Source: JAVZGQ01 sp039000685 (GTDB taxonomy: Archaea > Aenigmatarchaeota > Aenigmatarchaeia > CG10238-14 > SCSR01). From it: DNA of 22,667 nt. The position numbers and the translations under genes are program-made. Location: assembly GCA_039000685.1 (NCBI GenBank), contig JAWBNW010000009.1, positions 1 through 22,667 on the forward strand. Direction: 5' to 3'. The notes beneath the pieces were generated by a model. The model worked only from the letters and a program-made list of their open reading frames with translations, did not search any database and was not told the origin of the DNA. Of the stretch, positions 14,711 through 22,300 are shown one piece after another. Within the stretch, counting starts at the first letter, position 1. Every line of letters begins with the position of its first letter.

Positions 14711-14937
14711 CACTTCACCTCTTTTTTAATCATCTCGGCCTTTGGAACATAAGCTGCACCAGCAAACTTCGTCCCACACTTCTTACATTCCCAAATTCCA
14801 GAGGCAAGCCTCTTGACGTGAGGCATCCCACACCTCGGACAAACATGTCTCTGCTTCTGAACTTTTTCTATTTCTGCTACTTTCTTCTTCACACCCTTTC
14901 CATACCTGCTCCCAAATCTTCCTGTAGTTTCTGGCAT
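14710..14937 (-). CDS. rpl37ae: Large ribosomal subunit protein eL43 (L37ae)
   Basis: A 75-residue zinc-ribbon ribosomal protein: GRFGSRYGKGVKKKVAEIE, then CPRCG (33-37) and CKKCG (51-55) with the tryptophan of SGIWECKKCG and the tail FAGAAYVP. It is coupled to rpoP downstream, as is usual in archaea, but here follows PDCD5 instead of Rrp42. Confidence 0.95.
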   Translation of the reverse strand: MPETTGRFGSRYGKGVKKKVAEIEKVQKQRHVCPRCGMPHVKRLASGIWECKKCGTKFAGAAYVPKAEMIKKEVK

Positions 14938-14941
14938 GAAA

Positions 14942-15202
14942 TCACTTTATTATCCTGAATTTCTTCCTTTCGGCAAGCCTTTCCAATATCATCTTTATCT
15001 GCTCTTCAGATATTTCTTCATTTATCTTTCCTGTTTGATAAAGTTGAATCAAGTAAAGCTCAAGCTCATTGGCAAGCTCAGGTTTAACTAACCTAACTCT
15101 AGCAAGCCTTTCCATCGCTTCTCTAGACAAAATCTTTTTCAAAACAACTTTTTTCATTTCCTCAATCTTCTTCAGCTCTTCTGGATCAATTTCTCCATTC
15201 AT
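14942..15202 (-). CDS. PDCD5-family DNA-binding protein
   Basis: An 86-residue helical protein of the PDCD5/TFAR19 family, with REAMERLARVRLVKPELANE and the C-terminal EEQIKMILERLAERKKFRI typical of it. Archaeal members bind DNA and may act with chaperonin; the exact role is unclear. The start overlaps the S19e stop (ATGA), the standard archaeal arrangement. Four bases separate it from L37ae. Confidence 0.93.
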   Translation of the reverse strand: MNGEIDPEELKKIEEMKKVVLKKILSREAMERLARVRLVKPELANELELYLIQLYQTGKINEEISEEQIKMILERLAERKKFRIIK

Positions 15203-15612
15203 TTTTCCACCTCAGCCGCCATATTGTTCAATAGCTTTTGGCCTTTTGGTGTTATCTTTCTTCCTCTAGCAGTTTTTTCCACAAGACCAGCTTTCTCCAA
15301 CTGTTGTAAAATTTTCCTAATTATAGAGCCGGAAGCTTTCCTGAAATGTTTTGGAAAATAGCCCCTCTTCCTACTGCCACCATAATAGCTTCTTAATCTC
15401 TCAATCCCAACAGGGCCATCAATATAAATCCTCCTAAGAACCGAAGCAGCTCTAATGTACCAAAACTCAAGCTGTTCTGGAGGTCTTTGTTTGTGAACAC
15501 CAGACTTCACAAATTTTGCCCATTCAGGTGGCTTTATTTCCTCAATCTTCTTAAGCTCTTCTTTTACTCTTTCTATCAGCTTCTGTGGTTCAACTTCTCT
15601 TGCTGTCACCAT
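15199..15612 (-). CDS. rps19e: Small ribosomal subunit protein eS19 (S19e)
   Basis: A 137-residue 30S protein: EIKPPEWAKFVKSGVHKQRP, EFWYIRAASVLRRIYIDGPV, a loop SYYGGSRKRGYFPKHFRKAS and a winged-helix end (LQQLEKAGLVEKTARGRKIT). ATG 15612 is the family start; a longer frame up to 15771 runs through the promoter and the neighbouring gene and is not real. A TATA box at 15640-15649 is about 33 bases upstream, so S19e begins a new transcript reading into PDCD5, L37ae, RpoP and prefoldin. Confidence 0.95.
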   Translation of the reverse strand: MVTAREVEPQKLIERVKEELKKIEEIKPPEWAKFVKSGVHKQRPPEQLEFWYIRAASVLRRIYIDGPVGIERLRSYYGGSRKRGYFPKHFRKASGSIIRKILQQLEKAGLVEKTARGRKITPKGQKLLNNMAAEVEK

Positions 15613-15639
15613 ACTAAATACCTTACTCCATAAAAATTT

Positions 15640-15649
15640 ATTTTTATAG
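15640..15649 (-). promoter_or_regulatory. TATA box upstream of rps19e
   Basis: The minus strand reads CTATAAAAAT, centred about 33 bases before the S19e ATG and 13 bases after the stop of the upstream two-TM protein gene. Confidence 0.6.
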
Positions 15650-15662
15650 TTTAATAAGTTTG

Positions 15663-15902
15663 CTAGGAAGAGAGCAGGATGTAAGAAGTTGTTAATATCA
15701 CGAACAAGAAACCACCTATGATCAAGAGCACAACAAGCATCGATAGTGTGAAGCCAGAGAACTGCTCGCACACAAAAGATTTTGGTTCTTCAGTCTTACA
15801 CTTTTCAGCAAGCTTGTTTATGTTATCAAATATATAGAAAAGCATGAAAGTTGCTATGAAAACCACAACAAGGCCTAACACCACTTTATTCATCATCCCC
15901 AT
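15663..15902 (-). CDS. Two-TM membrane protein of unknown function
   Basis: A 79-residue protein with two hydrophobic helices, about residues 6-25 (VVLGLVVVFIATFMLFYIFD) and 50-76 (TLSMLVVLLIIGGFLFVILT). The loop between them is hydrophilic and has two cysteines (KCKTEE, VCEQF) that could form a disulfide if extracytoplasmic. The start overlaps the Rpp21 stop by one base (TAATG), with a GGAG-like site before it, so it is co-transcribed with rnp4. ATG codons at positions 1, 3 and 4 make the exact start uncertain. I recognise no family. Confidence 0.75.
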   Translation of the reverse strand: MGMMNKVVLGLVVVFIATFMLFYIFDNINKLAEKCKTEEPKSFVCEQFSGFTLSMLVVLLIIGGFLFVILTTSYILLSS

Positions 15903-16207
15903 TATACTACTCTCCTATAGATTTTATTGCAATTCCAGCATTTTATAATTATCATTTTGTTTTGTATTCTTATGCTGCAAGTTAAACCAGGTTTGAGCAA
16001 AGTGTTGCAGTTCTTGCAAAATTTCCTCTTCAGTTCTTTCGGAAGCCTTATGTTGTACCTCAAGCCAATTTTCCTAGCAAGTTCTATGTAACGCTTGCTC
16101 CTCTCAGGATGTTGTTTGAGTTCTTTTTCTGCCAAGTTGAAAAGAATCTGAATTCTTTCTCTTGCTATCTTGAGCTGCCATTCAGGCTTTTTTGATATTT
16201 TTCTCAT
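15902..16207 (-). CDS. rnp4: RNase P protein component 4 (Rpp21/Rpr2)
   Basis: A 101-residue zinc-ribbon protein. The N-terminal helices (IQILFNLAEKELKQHPERSK, RYIELARKIGLRYNIRLP) and the zinc site (FCKNCNTLLKPG, then IIIKCWNCNKIYR) match Rpp21. It pairs with Rpp29 on the specificity domain of RNase P RNA. It starts 31 bases downstream of the tRNA-Pro gene, which may reflect a shared transcription region. With Rpp30 and Pop5 this puts three of the four standard archaeal RNase P proteins in the window. Confidence 0.93.
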   Translation of the reverse strand: MRKISKKPEWQLKIARERIQILFNLAEKELKQHPERSKRYIELARKIGLRYNIRLPKELKRKFCKNCNTLLKPGLTCSIRIQNKMIIIKCWNCNKIYRRVV

Positions 16208-16237
16208 AATTCTTCTTGATAATTTAAGATAAAAAAA

Positions 16238-16311
16238 TGGGGACGCTGGGATTTGAACCCAGGTCTGAGCCTCCCAAGGGCCCGATCCTAACCAAGCTAG
16301 ACTACGTCCCC
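16238..16311 (-). tRNA. tRNA-Pro, anticodon UGG
   Basis: A 74-base cloverleaf on the minus strand. Acceptor stem GGGGACG pairs with CGTCCCC; discriminator base A. D arm begins GTCT; anticodon stem GGGCC/GGCTC with loop CTTGGGA gives anticodon TGG (Pro, codons CCN). T arm is CTGGG TTCAAAT CCCAG. The variable loop is short, CCA is not encoded, and a run of seven T follows as a likely terminator. Confidence 0.93.
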
Positions 16312-16351
16312 GTTTAAAATTCTATTTAATTTTGAATTTTTATTAGTTTGA

Positions 16352-16454
16352 TGGGAGAGCCGGGATTTGAACCCGGGATTGCCAGCAAATTGGTTATATC
16401 CCCATTCCAGCATTTTTGAAGCTGGAGTCTTAGACCAAGCTAGACCACTCTCCC
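16352..16454 (-). tRNA. tRNA with probable intron; isotype uncertain (anticodon reads CAA if intron is at 37/38)
   Basis: A 103-base tRNA-like sequence on the minus strand. Acceptor stem GGGAGAG/CTCTCCC with discriminator A, D stem GTCT/AGAC, and T arm CCGGG TTCAAAT CCCGG are perfect. Anticodon stem CCAGC can pair with either of two GCTGG copies; the second lies next to a 5-base variable loop. Using it, and placing an intron after position 37, gives loop TTCAAA + T, anticodon CAA, and a 27-base intron at 16388-16414. CAA means Leu, but archaeal tRNA-Leu should have a long variable arm, which is absent. Placing the intron earlier would give CAT (Met). I could not fold a canonical bulge-helix-bulge. 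Confidence 0.8.
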
Positions 16455-16492
16455 TCAAAATATTATTTGATTTGAAATCATAATTCTTAAAT

Positions 16493-19087
16493 ATGGTTGA
16501 AGAATCTTTTCCAATAATCACAGAAACTGTTGTTGGTAGAACAAGAGAAGATTACAAGAAATTTGGTTTGAAAGCTACAGGCTACATTGGCAAGCATATT
16601 GTTGGAACTGGAGAAGAAACTCACTTGACAACAAAAGTTTTGATTGACTTGCTCAAACCTCATGTTATTTTATGCTGTGGAAAACGCGGCTCGGGCAAAT
16701 GCGTGACAGGAGATACTCTTATATATACTACTGAAGGGATTGTACCAATAGAAAAATTGGTTGGGGAAAAAAATAGAAAAAGCGTAATTTCTTTGAATCA
16801 AGAAAATTATGAAATGAGCAATTCCACTGCGGTTGAGTTCTTTGAAAGGGAAGTGGATAAAGTAATAAATATTAAGCTTCGGAATGGATTGGAAGTAAAT
16901 ACTACGGAGAACCACCCTCTCCTCACAATATTTGGTTGGAAGGAAGCTAAAGATCTTAACGTTGGAGACTTCGTTGCAATACCATCTAAAATTAGTGTAG
17001 AGGAGACTGAAAATTCCTTATCGAATTCTCAAATAAAACTTCTTGCTTATTTTCTTTCTGAAGGTACTGTACGAAAAACTTTTGCTTGGTTCACAAATTC
17101 GAGTAAAGAGTTGGTTAATGATTTCTATGATGCTGTTGCAAATTTTGATAGCAATTTGAATGTAGTTAAATATGGGAAATTCACTTACAGAGCAGTAGGA
17201 ACTAAGCCGATAATAGAAGAAAAAAGTCTAAAATTTTCACCAACAGGCTCATTCGCGCGAGGAAACAGAATAATCGTGAGAAGAAATACTCTACTAAACT
17301 GGTTAAAATCTTTAGGTGTGGATAAAAAATCTGATGATAAATTTATTCCCAATATAGTTTTTTCCTTGCCTTCTGAAAAAATTGCCCTGTTCCTAAAATG
17401 TCTTTTCTCCGGGGATGGTTCCTTTTACGAAAAAAAAGGAAAAAGGAAAAAAGGTGTATTTGTGATAGAATATTCTTCTAAATCCAGAACTCTAATAGAA
17501 GGGGTTTATCATTTGCTTTTAAGATTTGGTATAAATTCCTACATAAGGCAAAAAAAAGTTGGAGATAAAAATTATTATAGACTTTTAATCAATGATAAAG
17601 AAAATGTCAGAAAATTTTTAGCAGCTGTGGGGAATTTTTCTAGAGACGAGAAACTTTTACAAAAATTTTTAGAGGATGAAAGAAAATATCATTCCAATTA
17701 CGATTTGTTGCCAAAAGAAATATGGAACTACATAAGAAGAAAATACAAGAAAAAAGACATAGGTAAAGCACTCGGATACAAGAATTGGAAGGGGGTTTCT
17801 ACCAAATATAAGTACAATCCGTTAAGGGCAACTGTAAGAAAAATAGCCGAGTTTTTCAATGATGAATATTTACTTAAAATTTCTTCGCCAGATATAATGT
17901 GGGTTAAAATTTTGGAAAAAAGGGAAATAAATAAGCCAACAAAAGTTTATGATATTTCAGTCACCAAACATCACAATTTTATAGGAAATGGCATAATCCT
18001 ACATAATTCTTATTCTGCTGCCGTAATTCTAGAAGAATTTTGCCAGCTTGAAGAAGAGTTCAAACAAAAGCTTGCTTTTGTTGTCGTTGATCCGATGGGG
18101 ATATACTGGAGTATGAAGTTTCCAAATGAGCAACAAGCAGCTTTGCTTAAAGAATGGAGCCTCGAGCCAAAAGGCTTTAAAGATTTTGTTCGTGTCTATG
18201 TTCCTGCAAAGCAAAAAGAAGATTATGAAAGAGCTGGAATTCCCGTTGATGGAACAATTTTGATTTCTTTAAGAGAATTTTCAGCAGAAGATTTGATTTT
18301 GGCATTTGGTTTGAAGAGAACAGAAGAAATTGCTATAGCTTTGGAAAAAAACTTCAACAAGCTTTTGGCTTATGGCCAAGTTTTTGGTTTTGAAGAACTG
18401 ATAGAAGAAATAAAGAAAGACAGCGAAACAAGAGTTGAGATTAAGAATGTTTTGATAAGCTTGCTTCGAGTTGTTGCCCAATGGGGATTGATAGCTAAGG
18501 AAGGAATTAAGCTTGAAGATTTGGTTCAAGCCGGAAAAGTGACAGTAATTGATCTATCCAGGATGCCTTCTTTTGAGCTCAGAAGCTTGCTGGCTGCTTT
18601 ACTTACAAGAAAAATTTATCACACAAGAGTGTTAGCAAGAAAAGAGGAAGAGAGAGTGAAAATAGAAGGTGGTAAGCCTGAAATAGTTTTTCCGATCACT
18701 TGGCTTGTTATAGAAGAAAGCCACAATTTCATTCCTTCTGATCGAGAAGTAGCTTCAAGCGATGCAATTAAAAGATTAGCTAAAGAGGGAAGAGAGCCTG
18801 GAATAGGTCTTTTAGTTATAACACAAATGCCAAATAAAGTTCACCAAGATATTTTGAGCCAATGTGATTTGGTTATTTCCTTCAGGCTTACAAGCAAAGA
18901 TGACTTGCAAGCTTTGCATGCTGTTTACCAAAGCTATATGGCTGAAGATATTGAGAAATTCATCAACAAGCTGCCAAGATGGGCTGGTGCAGCTATAATA
19001 CTCGACGACATGCTTGAGAAGGTCTTCACCGTGAATATAAGACCTAGATTATCTTGGCATGCTGGGGGAACTGCTGCTTTAGTTTAG
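16493..19087 (+). CDS. HerA/DUF87-family ATPase split by an intein
   Basis: The 864-codon frame encodes a 428-residue ATPase interrupted by a 436-residue intein. Extein motifs: P-loop GKRGSGK at residues 63-69, rejoining to S after splicing, and Walker B WLVIEESHNF at about 737-746 of the precursor, followed by KRLAKEGREPGIGLLVITQM, a typical HerA/FtsK-like sensor region. HerA hexamers pump DNA and work with NurA in end resection. Only about 60 residues precede the P-loop, so the usual HerA N-terminal barrel is missing or reduced, and no nurA is nearby; a HerA-like ATPase of unknown role is the safer call. A TATA-like element (about 16458-16467) is 30 bases upstream of the ATG. Confidence 0.9.
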   Translation: MVEESFPIITETVVGRTREDYKKFGLKATGYIGKHIVGTGEETHLTTKVLIDLLKPHVILCCGKRGSGKCVTGDTLIYTTEGIVPIEKLVGEKNRKSVISLNQENYEMSNSTAVEFFEREVDKVINIKLRNGLEVNTTENHPLLTIFGWKEAKDLNVGDFVAIPSKISVEETENSLSNSQIKLLAYFLSEGTVRKTFAWFTNSSKELVNDFYDAVANFDSNLNVVKYGKFTYRAVGTKPIIEEKSLKFSPTGSFARGNRIIVRRNTLLNWLKSLGVDKKSDDKFIPNIVFSLPSEKIALFLKCLFSGDGSFYEKKGKRKKGVFVIEYSSKSRTLIEGVYHLLLRFGINSYIRQKKVGDKNYYRLLINDKENVRKFLAAVGNFSRDEKLLQKFLEDERKYHSNYDLLPKEIWNYIRRKYKKKDIGKALGYKNWKGVSTKYKYNPLRATVRKIAEFFNDEYLLKISSPDIMWVKILEKREINKPTKVYDISVTKHHNFIGNGIILHNSYSAAVILEEFCQLEEEFKQKLAFVVVDPMGIYWSMKFPNEQQAALLKEWSLEPKGFKDFVRVYVPAKQKEDYERAGIPVDGTILISLREFSAEDLILAFGLKRTEEIAIALEKNFNKLLAYGQVFGFEELIEEIKKDSETRVEIKNVLISLLRVVAQWGLIAKEGIKLEDLVQAGKVTVIDLSRMPSFELRSLLAALLTRKIYHTRVLARKEEERVKIEGGKPEIVFPITWLVIEESHNFIPSDREVASSDAIKRLAKEGREPGIGLLVITQMPNKVHQDILSQCDLVISFRLTSKDDLQALHAVYQSYMAEDIEKFINKLPRWAGAAIILDDMLEKVFTVNIRPRLSWHAGGTAALV
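16700..18007 (+). mobile_element. Intein with LAGLIDADG homing-endonuclease motifs, inserted in the ATPase P-loop
   Basis: A 436-residue intein. Splicing signals are complete: Cys1 in CVTGDTLIYTTEG, block B with TENH (VNTTENHPLLT), block F-like VYDISVTKHHNFIGNGIIL, and the terminal His-Asn followed by Ser of the C-extein. The endonuclease part has two LAGLIDADG-like helices: LLAYFLSEG (about precursor residues 183-191) and LFLKCLFSGDG (about 299-309). Acidic residues (E in SEG, D in GDG) fit metal binding. The insertion falls exactly between Lys of GKRGSGK and the following Ser, so unspliced protein cannot bind ATP normally. Confidence 0.93.
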
Positions 19088-19095
19088 ACTAACTA

Positions 19096-19157
19096 TTTTC
19101 TATGGAATAGAAAAGCATAATATGCTAAACATCGATATTTAACATAATGATAATCAT
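19096..19157 (+). promoter_or_regulatory. Control region with three perfect palindromes before the small regulator
   Basis: In 62 bases there are three perfect inverted repeats: TTTTCTAT/ATAGAAAA with a GGA centre (19096-19114), AGCATA/TATGCT with a one-base centre (19114-19126), and ATGAT/ATCAT with a one-base centre (19147-19157). The TATA-like GATATTTAA (about 19134-19142) lies between the last two, and the third palindrome ends two bases before the GTG start. The arrangement looks like operator sites. The first could instead be a hairpin ending the ATPase transcript. Confidence 0.55.
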
Positions 19158-19159
19158 CG

Positions 19160-19372
19160 GTGATTAGCGTTAATTCTGATGTCGAGCCGAAGGAAGCCAT
19201 AAGAAAGTTGCTGGGGAAGCATCCCGAGGGACTTTTGATAACCGAAATAGCAAGAGCCACCAAGATGAACAGACTGACCGTTGCAAAGTATATACACGAG
19301 CTCATTGGCGAGGGCAGAGTTGTCCAGCGAAAGCTTGGCAAGGCCAGGCTCTGCCTATTGGTGAGGAAATGA
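19160..19372 (+). CDS. Small winged helix-turn-helix DNA-binding protein
   Basis: A 70-residue protein that is almost only a wHTH: AIRKLLGKHPEGLLITEIAR (helices 1-2), ATKMNRLTVAKYIHELIGEG (recognition helix) and a wing with VVQRKLGKARLCLL. The GTG at 19160 is the only start after an in-frame TAA. Its stop overlaps the ATG of the surface-protein gene (ATGA), so both are one operon, and palindromes flank its promoter. It probably regulates its own operon, by analogy to other small wHTH repressors; this is inference. Confidence 0.85.
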   Translation: MISVNSDVEPKEAIRKLLGKHPEGLLITEIARATKMNRLTVAKYIHELIGEGRVVQRKLGKARLCLLVRK

Positions 19373-22300
19373 AAAAAATAATTTTTGTTTTATTTGCAAT
19401 TCTATTCTTCTCTTTCTTTGTTACTGGCGCTCGGGCAGATTGCCAATCATATATCTATGGCGCGCCTTTTACGATAACCCTAAATAATACTTATTATTGC
19501 TTGGCTACAAGCATATCAAATGTGGGAGCAACGGCTATTCAATTTCTTTCTTCAGTTGAAAATACCACTCTTGACTGTCAATGGTTTAGTATGAGTGGGG
19601 CCGCTGCTTCTAATACTTACGGTATCCTCCTAGCCGGCAAAAATAATACTGTAAAGAATTGTAACATAAGCAATTTTGATGCTGGAATTTATGTCAACGG
19701 TTCGAATAATAGTATTATAATCAACAATATCCTTAAGGGCAATGTCAATGGTGGTATCTTTCTAGCTTCAAGTCACAACAACAGTTTAATTAACCTTTCT
19801 ACTACTGGTGGTGGTGGTGCAGGCATAAGTCTCTCTTCCAGTTCTTATAACAATGTAACCAATATCACTATTAATGGTGGCAATTTTGGTCTTTCTCTTT
19901 CAGGTTCTTACAACACTTTGATCAATATTTTTAGCTATAGTAGCAACGGCAATCAAATCTCAGGTTCTTACAACAACATAACAGGTGGTTCTTTAGGTCC
20001 ATCAGGAAATTGGGATTATTATCTTTCTTCAGCAGGAACAACTAATTACTTTACAGACACAAATTTCACGGCTTCAAGGAAGATTTTTTTGGGAGATTCT
20101 TCAAGCTGGTTTAACTATAGGAATGACTCGACCTTAGAATTATGGCTTAAAACAAACGTTTCGGCAAGCACTACACTAAACAGGATTCTGTGGAAATGGA
20201 TGCATGCAAATATAACCTGGAACGAGTCTGCTTCTACAGCAGCAAAAGCAAACTATAATATTAGTGGTTTGATAGCAAATAATAATTATACAGTCTACAA
20301 CAATTCTGTTCTGCGATATACACTAAATGCTTCTTCCTGTGGTTGCATAAACTTCACAATAGATCTAACGACTACACCCCAAACAATAATGATAAATACA
20401 ACAATACCACCACCAACCTATTCCTTAAATTCAACAAACTCAACGACTGCCGGAACTGCGGTTTTGCACAGTTTGAACTGGACTGCTGTCTCGAACACTT
20501 TATCTGGCTACATATTTCAGTTCTGTAATGGAACTTGGGATGGAACTAACTGTTTTGACAAACACTGGTGGAACACTTCATTCATTAGAAGAAGGAATAT
20601 CACAATAAACAACAGCCAAAATCCAAATATTCTAACAAACTATCAGGTCCCAGTCAACATCACCTATGATTCCGATATGGCTCCAGATTTCTCCGACCTC
20701 AGATTCACTTGGTACAACCAAACTAGCGATAGCGAAAGAGAAATTCCTTACTGGATTGCGAACAAATCCAATTCACAGTGGGCGTACATATGGTTGAATG
20801 TCACTCAAATTCCGGCATTAGGCTATACCACGGTCTATGTTTACTATAAGAATCCAATTCAGGTGACCTCTACAAGCGACTTTGATAGTGTGTTCATATT
20901 TGGCGACCCCTTTGATACTGAGACTCTGAACACCACCAGATGGACATCGGTAGATGGCAACCCAACTTACAACATTAATTCTGATAAACATTATTTGGAA
21001 GTAACAAATATGGATGGGAGTAATTGGTGGACTGGTAAAGGATTCCATTCGAGGACAGACATTACATTTCCATCTACTTACATCGTTGAGGATGCCTACT
21101 CTTCTAATGGCGTGAAAATTAGTCTCAAAAGCGATACAGCTGGAGAAATTTTCGGAGGCTCATTTCATGTTGACAATAGTACTTATTCAGATGCAGATAT
21201 GGGTATTGTTTTTGCAAACATAGAGGACGATTGGGCAGCAAGTGCGAATTATGTAAGATTGGCAGGTGTTGATGCAGGCCGCAGTACTGCAGATTATAAT
21301 AGCGGCACTTTGACTGGCACAACAGGAACATGGTATAACACACTTGCTAGAATCTGGAAATTGGGCGGAAATATCAGTATCGAAATAAATGGTACAATTA
21401 GAGTAAACGAAGCCAATAGCCAAACACCGAATAGAGTGCATTTAGGAATAGCCAGGTCTTCAACATACGCATTCGGAACAATACAATTCTATGCGTTCAA
21501 AATCAGAAAGTATACTACTCCAGAACCAACTTATTCAATAGGAGTAGAAGAAGGTAGTTGGACAATCGACTCATGGGTATCTTTTTCTGGCGGAACATGG
21601 TCAAACGTTACAAAGATAATAAACTCGACTGTCGGGGCAACAATAGCTTGGTGTGTCTACGCCAATGACAGTTATAACAACTGGAATATAACTTCTTGTC
21701 AGAACCCATTCACTTATGTGACAACAAAAGCGACAGTAAACGTCTCTTCTTGCTCAGTTTTAAACCAAGAAGGAGCAATTTATTATCTAGAATCAGACAT
21801 AACAAATTCAACAACCTCTTATTGTATGAACATCTCTGCAAACAATGTTATCCTGGATTGCCAGGGCCACACGATAGATGGGGATGATGTAGCAGACTAC
21901 GGAATTTACCTCTACAGAAGCTCCGCACAAAACACCAATGTAGAGATAAGAAACTGTGTGATTACAGACTGGGACACACAAGGAATCTATTTGTATAATT
22001 CAAACAACAACATCTTAGAAAATCTGAGCTTAAGCTCAAACCCAGACGATGGCATAAGACTGACATCCTCCTTGAACAATTACTTGAAAAACATAACAGC
22101 TAGTAGCAACAATTATGGAATCTACCTCTACAACAGTCAAAACAATAACATAATCAACTCCACACTGTCCAACAACATTGTTTATGATTTCTATGTGTAT
22201 GCTAGCTCAGACTCCTACTGTAACAACTACCTCCAAAACGTCACAGGCTCCAACAACCTGCCCATAAAATATTTCAACTCCTCTACCAACTTGTCAAATG

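Noticed and set aside
15613..15771. N-terminal extension of S19e
   Set aside because: It crosses the S19e TATA box and overlaps the upstream gene on the same strand; ATG 15612 matches the family start.
16352..16454. Ordinary tRNA-Leu with long variable arm
   Set aside because: The bases between the first GCTGG and the T stem do not form a variable arm, and the anticodon loop would have nine bases.
19093..19341. Minus-strand frame of 82 codons opposite the small regulator
   Set aside because: The plus-strand wHTH protein has a clear fold pattern and a coupled downstream gene; the antisense frame has none.
21125..21441. Minus-strand frames with cysteine-rich products over the surface protein
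   Set aside because: They lie opposite a continuous 1,099-codon coding frame and show no protein family features.
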